A stretch of 15,572 nucleotides of DNA. It comes from Candidatus Cloacimonadota bacterium. GTDB lineage: Bacteria; Cloacimonadota; Cloacimonadia; Cloacimonadales; Cloacimonadaceae. The translations under genes were made by a program, and so were the position numbers. Below are positions 1-7,212 of this stretch, one piece after another. The stretch lies in the NCBI GenBank assembly GCA_028683635.1, contig JAQUHL010000009.1, positions 1-15,572 on the forward strand, read 5' to 3'. How positions within the stretch are numbered: the first letter of the stretch is position 1; each line of letters begins with the position of its first letter. The notes under the pieces are model-generated. The model ran no database searches. It saw nothing but the letters and a program-made list of their open reading frames with translations, and was not told the DNA's origin.

Positions 1-138
1 TAATTAAGTGCATATAACCAGCCAACACCAGGTATTCCGCCTGTAGGGCTCGGAGCTGATTTTTAATCATTAACTCATTAAAGCTTAATCGTTGACCAAC
101 TTCTTCCACCCGAAGCTGGATACCTACCAAAACAGATA

Positions 139-1956
139 GTGATAATGACAGCAAATATTATTACTTATACAAAATTACGGACAAATCCATCCAATCCAAG
201 TTCAATGTATTGTGAGGAAATTTGGGAATATAGGACGGATCTGGGCAGCAATGTTACCTTACAATCAATGGCCACTGCAAAAGCTGGTTTGAATCGAATG
301 TTATATGCCATAACCGATGATGGTGTACTATATGGATATGCTTATGTTAACAGCACAAGTAGATCCACTGAATGCTCCCAACGCAGTCAAACATCACGGC
401 ATACAAGATGCTACGAACAACCTGTTCCACATGTTGTAAATGGCACTTTGTTTATAAAACATCCCTTTGTTGTTGACCAATGCACATCAGCGATTTCATC
501 TAACATCACAATTAATCAGGGTGTTTTGGGAAGATTCGAGTATAACACTGGTTTATCCATAGCAAGGTCAGAGCTGTCCTTATGTGGAAGCGAGGATAAC
601 CCTGTTTTTCTTACGAGCATGAGTTCTAAGAGCAAAAACTATTGGAAAGTAATCCAAGTAAAAAATGGTAGTGATCTCACTATGAATTGGGCCAAGGTAT
701 CAGGTGCAATCCAGGCATTAGACATCTCCAACACGGGGTATAGGTCTATCGAAAACTGCACATTCGAAAACAATAGGCAGATCGTTAATTGTTATAATGC
801 CACGGTAAACATGTTCAATAACTTCCTTACTGATGCAGGATATGCAATAAGTGCCTATCATTTCAGTTCACCTATGCTAAACTACACTTTTAGTTTACAG
901 AATGGCCTTAATGAAATATCTGGCAATGAATATGGAATATTTTCGGACTCGTCTACTCCCCATTTAAAAGACGGACATAACAATCTCGAAAGTAGTGTTT
1001 ACAATTTGTACTTGCAGAACCTTATACTTTCTTCAGATCCAATATATGCACAAAACAACTGGTGGGGATACGATGATTTTTCCTCAATAAAGCTTTCAAT
1101 CCACCCAGTAGAAGTTGTAGAATGCGTTCCTTACGATGATGAACCGAATCGAACGATTGTTAGGGAAGATACTCAGATAAATATGTTTATTGAGGGATAT
1201 TCCAATATGATAAACGGGGATTACAGGGGAGCAATGAATTGCTTTTATAATGTATTAGCTGACTCACTGATTAATGATCATGACATAACTTCTTTATATA
1301 GTTTATTTGAGTGTCACAAGAAGTTAAGCTTGTTAGATCAGTATGAAGATTATCTTAATCAAAGCATACTTGAGTCTGAATACACCCCTCTACATAAAGT
1401 CATGAAGAATGTCCGCGCTTTGATATATAGAGAGACAGAGAGATACTCCCAAGCCATTGAACACTATGAGACTATTTTATTAAACAGTCCCAGTTTTCAA
1501 GACTCCTGTTATGCTGTTATCGATTTGGGAGACACTTATTTAGAGAGTAATGGTGGTTATCGAGGCCAACTGACGGAATATGTTCCTGTCAATTCGGATT
1601 TTCACCAACAGAATAGAAACCTGTTGCTGAACTCTATCTTAAAACTGCATATAGGTAATGCAGTTGAGGTATCTTCTCCTCAGTTACAATTAATGGGAAA
1701 TTATCCCAATCCGTTCAATCCAACCACTATCATCCGTTTTAACTTACAGTCTGAAGCTAAAGTAAAGATAGATATCTATAATATTAAAGGCCAAAAGGTA
1801 TTCACAATAGTTGATGAAATCCGGTCAGCAGGTTTGAATAGCGTCTTGTGGAATGGAAGGGATTATGATAATACTCCTGTTTCTTCAGGCATATACTTCT
1901 ATCGTGTCAGCTGTGATGGTTCTTCCAAAGTCGCAAAAATGATGTTAATCAAATAG
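139..1956 (+). CDS. Beta-helix/TPR-like surface protein with C-terminal type IX-like sorting domain, probably lacking its original N-terminus
   Basis: The 605-residue reading frame has three visible parts. Residues about 80-310 are short Asn/Ser-rich beta-strand repeats ending in AQNNWWG, a motif common at the end of right-handed parallel beta-helix domains in FCB bacteria. Residues about 350-500 are helical, with TPR-like pieces (GDYRGAMNCFYNVLADS; ERYSQAIEHYETILL). Residues about 518-605 are a FlgD-fold/Por-type sorting domain (NYPNPFNPTT, VKIDIYNIKGQKV, SGIYFYRV). The domain calls rest on motif recognition. No signal peptide is present, although such a sorting domain requires Sec export. 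The only starts are GTG 139 or ATG 145, neither with a Shine-Dalgarno sequence, and the frame is closed by a TAA at 79. The gene is visibly more A+T-rich than its neighbours, with many TTA, ATA and AAT codons. I infer a 5'-truncated or recombined gene, possibly acquired. Ligand and function are unknown. Confidence 0.6.
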   Translation: MIMTANIITYTKLRTNPSNPSSMYCEEIWEYRTDLGSNVTLQSMATAKAGLNRMLYAITDDGVLYGYAYVNSTSRSTECSQRSQTSRHTRCYEQPVPHVVNGTLFIKHPFVVDQCTSAISSNITINQGVLGRFEYNTGLSIARSELSLCGSEDNPVFLTSMSSKSKNYWKVIQVKNGSDLTMNWAKVSGAIQALDISNTGYRSIENCTFENNRQIVNCYNATVNMFNNFLTDAGYAISAYHFSSPMLNYTFSLQNGLNEISGNEYGIFSDSSTPHLKDGHNNLESSVYNLYLQNLILSSDPIYAQNNWWGYDDFSSIKLSIHPVEVVECVPYDDEPNRTIVREDTQINMFIEGYSNMINGDYRGAMNCFYNVLADSLINDHDITSLYSLFECHKKLSLLDQYEDYLNQSILESEYTPLHKVMKNVRALIYRETERYSQAIEHYETILLNSPSFQDSCYAVIDLGDTYLESNGGYRGQLTEYVPVNSDFHQQNRNLLLNSILKLHIGNAVEVSSPQLQLMGNYPNPFNPTTIIRFNLQSEAKVKIDIYNIKGQKVFTIVDEIRSAGLNSVLWNGRDYDNTPVSSGIYFYRVSCDGSSKVAKMMLIK

Positions 1957-2010
1957 CACCGATAATATAAAGACCTATACGGTAGGTGAAACATAGAGTA
2001 ACACCTTGTT

Positions 2011-2016
2011 AAGGAG
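2011..2016 (+). promoter_or_regulatory. Shine-Dalgarno sequence fixing the caspase-like gene start
   Basis: AAGGAG lies 7 bases before ATG 2024. This makes that ATG the start rather than the in-frame TTG at 2006, because translation from the TTG would run through the ribosome site and would put six polar residues before the signal peptide. Confidence 0.75.
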
Positions 2017-2023
2017 AACCATT

Positions 2024-3115
2024 ATGCTATACAGAAGTTTGATCATAGCGATCCTCGTGGTTTGGATGACAGGTCTCTTTGCCCAGACTGACACTACCAG
2101 GCGCATCGCTCTGGTGATCGGCAACAGCGATTACCAAAGCTCGCCCTTGAAGAACCCGGTTAATGATGCCCGGGCGATGGAAATCACCCTGCAGGAGCTT
2201 GGTTTTGAGACCACTGCAGCTTATGACGTGAAGAGCTTAAGGGAGTTTTTGGGATATATCCAGAGCTTTGGAGAACAGATCCGGACTGGGGGTGTGGGCT
2301 TGTTTTACTATGCCGGACACGGAGTTCAGGTGGATGGGAAAAACTATCTGATCCCCACCCAGGCCCGAATCCGCAGGGAAAGTGATGTGGAATTTGAGGG
2401 AGTGGATCTGGACAGGGTTCTCACCGAAATGCAGAATGCCGACAATGAACTGAACATCATCCTCCTGGATGCCTGCCGGGACAATCCCTATGCCACAGGC
2501 TTCCGAAGCGGAACCAGAGGCCTTGCTTCCATCACAAGACCAGTGCCGGACTGCCTGATCGCCTATGCCACCCAGCCCAATGGCGTGGCTGCCGATGGGG
2601 ATGGCAACAACGGAGTCTTTACCGAAGAGCTGCTCAAATCCATCACCACCCCGGGGCTCTCCCTCACCCAGATCATGATGCGGGTGCGCGAAGGGGTGAA
2701 GAACCGGACTGCCAACCTGCAGCTTCCCTGGGAGACCAGCCTGCTGACCAAAGATTTCTATTTCATCCCTGATAATACCGATTTTAACCGGGAAAGGCTG
2801 CAAACAGCTCTGGATCTGAATCTTGGAGGAAAATCCGGCACTTCATACCGGGCCCAGAGTTGGGTGGCTCTTACTCTGGTAACTCTGGATGTATGCGCCG
2901 CCCTATATTTCAACAGCAGGTCAAACTCCTATTATGACAAATACCAGGCAGCCACCGATCCTGAAACTGCCGTCAAATACCGGGATAAAACTGAAAACTA
3001 TGATACTTATACAGGTATTTGCACCTATACAGTCCCTCTGCCCCTGAGCTGGCTGGTCTATACCTGGGTGAAGGATAGCAACCGCAATTCCAACAGCCAG
3101 AGGGGGAAACGATGA
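2024..3115 (+). CDS. Exported caspase-like (peptidase C14, metacaspase-type) protein
   Basis: The protein has 363 residues. Residues 1 to about 20 form a signal peptide (MLYRSLIIAILVVWMTGLFA, then Q). Residues about 27-250 form a caspase-fold p20 domain. It opens with RIALVIGNSDYQ, a hallmark of bacterial C14 peptidases. The catalytic His99 lies in YYAGHG and the catalytic Cys151 in LLDACRDNP, so the His-Cys dyad is intact. The family cleaves peptides, usually after Arg/Lys in metacaspase-like members; substrate here is unknown. The C-terminal third (about 252-363) is not recognised. It contains two hydrophobic stretches (about 279-296 and 330-349) that could be membrane segments or a membrane-associated helical domain. 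The stop overlaps the start of the next gene as ATGA, so the two products are probably made together by translational coupling. Export means it acts in the periplasm or at the surface, which is less usual than the cytoplasmic caspases of signalling or defence systems. Confidence 0.87.
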   Translation: MLYRSLIIAILVVWMTGLFAQTDTTRRIALVIGNSDYQSSPLKNPVNDARAMEITLQELGFETTAAYDVKSLREFLGYIQSFGEQIRTGGVGLFYYAGHGVQVDGKNYLIPTQARIRRESDVEFEGVDLDRVLTEMQNADNELNIILLDACRDNPYATGFRSGTRGLASITRPVPDCLIAYATQPNGVAADGDGNNGVFTEELLKSITTPGLSLTQIMMRVREGVKNRTANLQLPWETSLLTKDFYFIPDNTDFNRERLQTALDLNLGGKSGTSYRAQSWVALTLVTLDVCAALYFNSRSNSYYDKYQAATDPETAVKYRDKTENYDTYTGICTYTVPLPLSWLVYTWVKDSNRNSNSQRGKR

Positions 3116-5274
3116 AGGCCAGTTTTCTGATTGTCGCCCTCCTGATTCTCTCGGTGCTTATCTGCCTTTCCTGCAAGGACCGTAAGTGGAATAATCCCTT
3201 TGATCCTGACAATGAACTGCCATATCTTCCGCAGTTAACTTTCTTTCCCGCAGCAGGAAGCTATACGGAAGGCCAGAGCGTAAGCATTACCTGTTCCATC
3301 GCCGGGGCAGAGATTCGCTTTACAACGGACGGCTCGATTCCCACCCAGACCTCAAACCTCTATGAGAGCCCGCTTGAGGTGAATGCCTCGTTCTCGATCA
3401 ACGCCATGGCCTTCAAGGTAGGATACAATCCCAGCCCGCTTACGAGCGCCAGTTACCAGATAAGCAACATGGTGGCCTCGCCTATCTTCGACCCTCCGGG
3501 TGGGATTTTCAATTCCGGCCAAAGCGTTTCCATATCCTGTGCCACACCGGATGCCATCATCCGCTATACCACCAACGGCACAGATCCCGGCACTTCCTCA
3601 GCGGCATACATCAATCCGCTTTCCTTCAATGCAGATACCGAGCTGAGGGCTAGGGCTTACAAGGAGGGGATGAATCCCAGCTCCGTTTGTTCCGCCCTGT
3701 ATAACATCAATCTCAGCCAGGTGATTCCCACTCCCGTCTTCGATCCCCCTGCCGGCAGCTATCCAAGCACCCAGAGTGTAAGCATCACCTGCACCCTCAG
3801 CGGGGCTGATATCCGCTACACCCTGGATGGCAGCACACCCAGCCAATCATCCCAGCTTTATACAGGCCCGCTCCAGATTAGCTCGACCTCCACTCTGAAG
3901 GCCATCGCCATCAAAACCGGATGGATACCCAGCTCCGTGGGAAGCGCTTTGTACACGATCGCTCCCCAATGCGCCACTCCCACCTTCAATCCTCCGGGAG
4001 GTGTATATTCGATTGAGCAAGCGGTAAGCATTAACTGCAGCACTCCGGAGGCTGAGATCCGTTATACCATAAATGGGAGTACGCCCACTACCAGTTCAAC
4101 GCTCTATACGGAACCGCTCGCCATTTCTTCGACCCTCACGCTCAAAGCCAAAGCGTTCAAAACAGGGCTGAGCCCCAGCAATCTGGCCATTACCTCCTAC
4201 TCCTTCAGTTACCCCACCCTGCCGGTTCCGGAGGCTTCGCCCAACGGGGGAATCTTCCTCTATCCCGAAAGCGTTACTCTGTCCTGCTCCATCGACGGTG
4301 CCACGATCCGCTACACCACCAATGGACTGGATCCCAATTCCAGTTCAGCAGTGTACACTGAGCAGGTTTACATCCCCAAAAATACGATCCTCAAAGCCCG
4401 TGCTTATAAAAGCGGACATAATGCCAGCCAGATGCTGACGGTTCATTACTTCATCCGCACCTATCTGCAGGCTTGGGGACGAAACGATGTGGGACAATGC
4501 GATATCCCCGTCTATCAGGATATTATCGATATGGCAGCGGGCTCTTATCACGGCCTTGCCATCCGCAGCGATAAAAGTCTGCTGGCCTGGGGTTATAATG
4601 GCGAGGGACAGACGAATGTTCCCAGCGGGACGGATTATATCCGGGTCGCAGCAGGCTATTACCACAGCCTGGCCCTGAGGCAGAATGGTTCCCTGGTGGC
4701 CTGGGGAAGAAACAATGAAGGGCAGTGCAACGTTCCCTCCGGCACCGATTTTGTGGCGATCTCTGCCGGGAACAACTATTGCCTGGCTATCCGCAGGGAT
4801 GGGCAGATCATCGCCTGGGGAAGTAACGATGCCGGCTGCCTGAACGTCCCGACAGGCAGCTTTACCAAGGTGTCCGCCGGCTTTAACCACTGCCTTGCCA
4901 TCCGCAGCGATGGCAGCCTCCAAGCCTGGGGAAGAAACAACGAAGGACAGTGTGAAGTACCCGCCGGCACAGATTTTGTGGATATTGCCGCCGGTTACCA
5001 GCACTGCCTGGCTCTAAGGCAAAGCGGCTCGCTGGTTGCCTGGGGGGATAACTACACCCAGCAATGCGATGTTCCACCCGGGTTCTTCTATATTTCCGTG
5101 GGTGCAGGTTATGGCCACAGCACAGCAATCAGGACAGATGGTTCCCTGGCGGCCTGGGGAAGAAATGAATACCAGCAGTGTGAGGTTCCTTCCGGGGATA
5201 ACTACCACTATGTAGCATCCGGATTTTTCAATAACATTGCCCAGAGAACACTTATAGATATGAAAAAGTACTAA
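3112..5274 (+). CDS. Large lipoprotein: five chitobiase-C-terminal-like repeats plus a seven-repeat RCC1-like propeller
   Basis: The protein has 720 residues. A signal peptide ends at a probable lipid-bearing Cys21 (LICLSC, with a slightly atypical -3 position), followed by CKDRKWNNPFDPDNE, a mature N-terminus typical of FCB lipoproteins. Five tandem repeats of about 80 residues begin near 41, 122, 205, 288 and 370. Each has the pattern P-x-F-x-P-x-G-x-Y...G-x-x-V-S-I-x-C...I-R-Y-T-x-x-G-x-x-P, matching the chitobiase/beta-hexosaminidase C-terminal family (CHB_HEX_C). From about 452 to the end there are seven units with the core (L/I)xAWGxNxxGQCxVP. The AWG tryptophans recur every 38 residues (37 once), as in an RCC1-type seven-bladed beta-propeller. 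These domains serve protein or glycan contacts; no enzymatic motif is seen. AGGGGG at 3101-3106 is its ribosome site, inside the end of the caspase gene, and the ATGA overlap suggests a joint role. The binding partner is unknown. Confidence 0.83.
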   Translation: MKASFLIVALLILSVLICLSCKDRKWNNPFDPDNELPYLPQLTFFPAAGSYTEGQSVSITCSIAGAEIRFTTDGSIPTQTSNLYESPLEVNASFSINAMAFKVGYNPSPLTSASYQISNMVASPIFDPPGGIFNSGQSVSISCATPDAIIRYTTNGTDPGTSSAAYINPLSFNADTELRARAYKEGMNPSSVCSALYNINLSQVIPTPVFDPPAGSYPSTQSVSITCTLSGADIRYTLDGSTPSQSSQLYTGPLQISSTSTLKAIAIKTGWIPSSVGSALYTIAPQCATPTFNPPGGVYSIEQAVSINCSTPEAEIRYTINGSTPTTSSTLYTEPLAISSTLTLKAKAFKTGLSPSNLAITSYSFSYPTLPVPEASPNGGIFLYPESVTLSCSIDGATIRYTTNGLDPNSSSAVYTEQVYIPKNTILKARAYKSGHNASQMLTVHYFIRTYLQAWGRNDVGQCDIPVYQDIIDMAAGSYHGLAIRSDKSLLAWGYNGEGQTNVPSGTDYIRVAAGYYHSLALRQNGSLVAWGRNNEGQCNVPSGTDFVAISAGNNYCLAIRRDGQIIAWGSNDAGCLNVPTGSFTKVSAGFNHCLAIRSDGSLQAWGRNNEGQCEVPAGTDFVDIAAGYQHCLALRQSGSLVAWGDNYTQQCDVPPGFFYISVGAGYGHSTAIRTDGSLAAWGRNEYQQCEVPSGDNYHYVASGFFNNIAQRTLIDMKKY

Positions 5275-5302
5275 CTGCTTGATCTGTAGTTCAAAAGAAT
5301 CC

Positions 5303-5332
5303 TTGACGGCAGAGCTGTCTCCTGGTTATGGT
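5303..5332 (+). promoter_or_regulatory. Possible promoter for the riboswitch transcript
   Basis: TTGACG (5303-5308) and TATGGT (5327-5332) are separated by 18 bases, resembling sigma-70 -35 and -10 elements. They would start RNA near 5339, just before the first aptamer helix at 5344. The position is sensible but the -10 match is only 4 of 6, and promoter consensus in this phylum is not known to me. Confidence 0.35.
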
Positions 5333-5343
5333 CACCTGCGGTG

Positions 5344-5513
5344 ACTTGATGGTGCTTTGCACTAAGGTAATAGGGAATTCCGTGAAAACCGGAAGCGGTC
5401 TCCGCCACTGTAAACAGCACATTTAGGTTCAAGGCGTCACTATCAGATCGATGGGAAGGTGCCTTGAAGCGAGCCTCGCAACCTGCTGTGAGCCAGGAAA
5501 CCTGCCACCAAGT
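5344..5513 (+). promoter_or_regulatory. Cobalamin (B12) riboswitch aptamer
   Basis: This RNA element binds a cobalamin and normally turns expression off. The conserved core is readable in order: GGTAATAGGGAATTCCGTG, AACCGGAAGCGG, CCGCCACTGTAA, and the B12 box GAGCCAGGAAACCTGCC (5489-5505). Pairings support the fold. P1 closes ACTTGATGGT (5344-5353) with GCCACCAAGT (5504-5513), with one mismatch. GCGG/CCGC lies at 5395-5398 and 5402-5405. ACAGCA (5414-5419) pairs with TGCTGT (5484-5489). An 8-bp stem joins TTCAAGGC (5428-5435) with GCCTTGAA (5461-5468). A small GCGA/TCGC hairpin sits at 5469-5479. It precedes a single gene for a secreted beta-propeller, suggesting that gene is made when cobalamin is scarce. 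Which cobalamin form it prefers cannot be told by eye. Confidence 0.95.
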
Positions 5514-5553
5514 TTGGGATAAGCCTACGGATAGATGGGCTAAAGCCAAATGT

Positions 5554-5591
5554 GTTCATCTCAAGTCACAATAACAACCAACGAGGTGAAC
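5554..5591 (+). promoter_or_regulatory. Ribosome-site-sequestering hairpin (riboswitch expression platform)
   Basis: GTTCATCTC (5554-5562) can pair along its length with GAGGTGAAC (5583-5591): 9 bp including one G-U, with a 20-base loop. The 3' arm holds the Shine-Dalgarno sequence GAGGTG (5583-5588), six bases before ATG 5595. This arrangement fits translational repression by the cobalamin-bound aptamer just upstream, where the hairpin loop classically makes a kissing contact with the aptamer. The pairing is seen directly; the control mechanism is inferred. It also argues that ATG 5595, not ATG 5550, is the true start. Confidence 0.6.
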
Positions 5592-5594
5592 CAA

Positions 5595-6857
5595 ATGTTC
5601 TTCAAAGTCTTTTTACTCACTGCCCGCAGTCTGGCACTGCTTACCGTGCTCTTGTTTGTAACAGTTCTGCTGAGTGCAGAGACCTTCTTTGTAGTCAATT
5701 CCCAATCCCGTACCCTCAGCCGGATCGATACTTCCACCGATGAAGTGGACAACAGCTTTGCTTCCCTGGGCAATGTGCCCAATAAGATCGTAGTGGATGA
5801 GGACTACATCTGGTGCGTAAATTCCGGAGACAATGCCATCCAGAAAATCTCCCGCAGCACCGGAGCCTCCCTGGGCAATATCCTGATCGAAATCGGAAGC
5901 AACCCCTGGGATGCTATCCTGCATGAGGATAATCTCTATGTGAGCGGGCTCTTCACCGGCAAGGTATACAGGATAAACACAGTCAGCGGGAGTGTGAGCG
6001 GCAGCGTCAATGTGGGCACGGCACCCGAAGCTTTGCAGGTGCTGGGCAACAAGCTCTATGTCTGCAATGCTGGAAACTATGCCCAGAACTATGCCGGAAG
6101 TTCTGTCTCGGTGATCGATCTGGAAAGCTTTACGGTGACTGCCACCATCCCGGTCAGCCCCAATCCCCAGTATCTTGCCAGCCACAACAATCTGCTACAC
6201 GTTTCCTGCACAGGCAATTGGACTGATCTCCCTGGCGACATCTGCATCATCGATCCACAGACGGACTCCCTGATCGAGACCATTGAAATGGGAGGAACTC
6301 CGGGGCGGATCTGGATAGCCAGTCCTGAGCTTGCCTATGTGGCGGATAACGGGGGCCAGTATCTTTACCGCTATCATCCTGAAACTTTTGAACTGCTCAA
6401 TTCAGCAGCCAATCCCCTTGCCAATGGTGGTTCGGAAGTGGTGGGAAACGACTCGATGATTGCCATCTTAAGACCCAATTGGAGCGGTAACGGACAGCTA
6501 AACATCCTGCATCCGGATTTGAGCCTGTGGAAGCAATATTCCGTTGCCATGATGCCTACCGATCTGAAGATGGCACCCGGCAATACCAGCGCCGACGATC
6601 CCAGCTTCCCCCGGCCTGAGTTTAGCCTGTATCCCAACCCGCTCATGCAGGGCAGCAAGATAAAAGTTACCAGTTTATCGGATGGTGTACTGCAGATTTA
6701 TAACCTGAAGGGACAGCGCTTGTGCTCGCATAGCATCAAAGGAAAAGATACTCAGGAACTGGCAATCACCTTGCCGAGTGGTATCTATTTCTACAGTTTA
6801 AGCTCCTTTCCCGATATGAGAAGAATTGCACAAGGAAGGTTCATCGTTATCAGATAA
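5595..6857 (+). CDS. Secreted YVTN-type beta-propeller with sorting domain; candidate BtuG-like surface cobalamin-binding protein
   Basis: The protein has 420 residues. A signal peptide covers residues 1-28 (cleavage LLSA/ETFF). Residues about 29-330 form repeats of the YVTN/YncE type: NSQSRTLSRIDTST, NSGDNAIQKISRSTG, VSVIDLESFTVTATI and ICIIDPQTDSLIETI alternate with strands such as KLYVCNAG and LAYVADNGG, giving a probable seven-bladed propeller. A short linker leads to a FlgD-fold sorting domain at about 342-420 (FSLYPNPLMQG, LQIYNLKGQRL, SGIYFYSLS), so type IX-like export and surface attachment are likely. In Bacteroides, BtuG is a B12-riboswitch-controlled, surface seven-bladed propeller that binds cobalamin very tightly. 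The riboswitch here plus the fold suggests the same job, but that is inference: sequence identity to BtuG was not tested, BtuG is a lipoprotein, and no btuB or other transport gene is adjacent. Alternatives are a generic cell-surface propeller or another ligand-binding protein. ATG 5595 is preferred over 5550 because of GAGGTG at 5583-5588 and the signal peptide position. Confidence 0.8.
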   Translation: MFFKVFLLTARSLALLTVLLFVTVLLSAETFFVVNSQSRTLSRIDTSTDEVDNSFASLGNVPNKIVVDEDYIWCVNSGDNAIQKISRSTGASLGNILIEIGSNPWDAILHEDNLYVSGLFTGKVYRINTVSGSVSGSVNVGTAPEALQVLGNKLYVCNAGNYAQNYAGSSVSVIDLESFTVTATIPVSPNPQYLASHNNLLHVSCTGNWTDLPGDICIIDPQTDSLIETIEMGGTPGRIWIASPELAYVADNGGQYLYRYHPETFELLNSAANPLANGGSEVVGNDSMIAILRPNWSGNGQLNILHPDLSLWKQYSVAMMPTDLKMAPGNTSADDPSFPRPEFSLYPNPLMQGSKIKVTSLSDGVLQIYNLKGQRLCSHSIKGKDTQELAITLPSGIYFYSLSSFPDMRRIAQGRFIVIR

Positions 6858-6930
6858 AAACAGTTGCACATCCCGATTTATCGAAATACAGACTTCCAAA
6901 CATGCTGGTTGTGAGGCATATTTTTGTAAA

Positions 6931-6995
6931 TCTATTCCCACCCACCACCATAGAAGGAGTAGGGCTTCGACCTACAACCCATTATTAAATGGTCT
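6931..6995. repeat. Decayed copy of the palindromic repeat (possible)
   Basis: CCCACCACC (6941-6949), a central hairpin GTAGG/CCTAC (6959-6963 and 6971-6975), then ACCCATTATTAAAT follow the same order and spacing as the interior and right half of the three clear copies (CCCACCACC, hairpin, CCCCGTTTGATTA). The terminal repeats are not convincingly preserved. This is an eye alignment and may be chance. Confidence 0.35.
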
Positions 6996-7009
6996 TATAT
7001 CGTGTTTAG

Positions 7010-7096
7010 TTTGAAATGACATAATCCATGCCCAGCCCACCACCCAATATTGTATGGGGCTCCGCCCCATGCCCCGTTTGATTATGTCATTTCAAA
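7010..7096. repeat. Palindromic repeat copy A (MITE/REP-like, 87 bp)
   Basis: Perfect 17-bp terminal inverted repeats TTTGAAATGACATAATC (7010-7026) and GATTATGTCATTTCAAA (7080-7096) enclose GCCCAGCCCACCACC and a central hairpin ATGGGGC-TCC-GCCCCAT (7054-7070). It is too short to code a transposase. It lies between the converging propeller and aldolase genes, so its transcript hairpin could also separate the two transcripts. No target-site duplication is evident. Confidence 0.85.
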
Positions 7097-7127
7097 GTGG
7101 AAACTATCTTAGATAACATCATTTTAC

Positions 7128-7212
7128 TTTGAAACGACACAATCCAAGCCCAGCCCACCACCCTTTACGGTATGGGGCGCTGCCCCACACCCCGTTGGAT
7201 CAGGTCATTTCA
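7128..7212. repeat. Palindromic repeat copy B, overlapping the aldolase stop codon
   Basis: Same orientation and layout as copy A: TTTGAAACGACACAATCC at the left, GCCCAGCCCACCACCC, central ATGGGGC-GCT-GCCCCA, and CCCCGTTGGATCAGGTCATTTCA at the right. The terminal repeats have a few mismatches. The last three bases (7210-7212, TCA on the plus strand) are the TGA stop codon of the minus-strand aldolase gene. Confidence 0.83.

Noticed and set aside
2237..2803. 188-codon minus-strand frame inside the caspase gene
   Set aside because: It lies antisense to the conserved caspase motifs and has a composition typical of a shadow frame.
5331..5345. GTCACC-TGC-GGTGAC hairpin as a terminator or operator
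   Set aside because: It is short, lacks a T-run, overlaps the first bases of riboswitch helix P1, and would lie mostly upstream of the likely RNA start.
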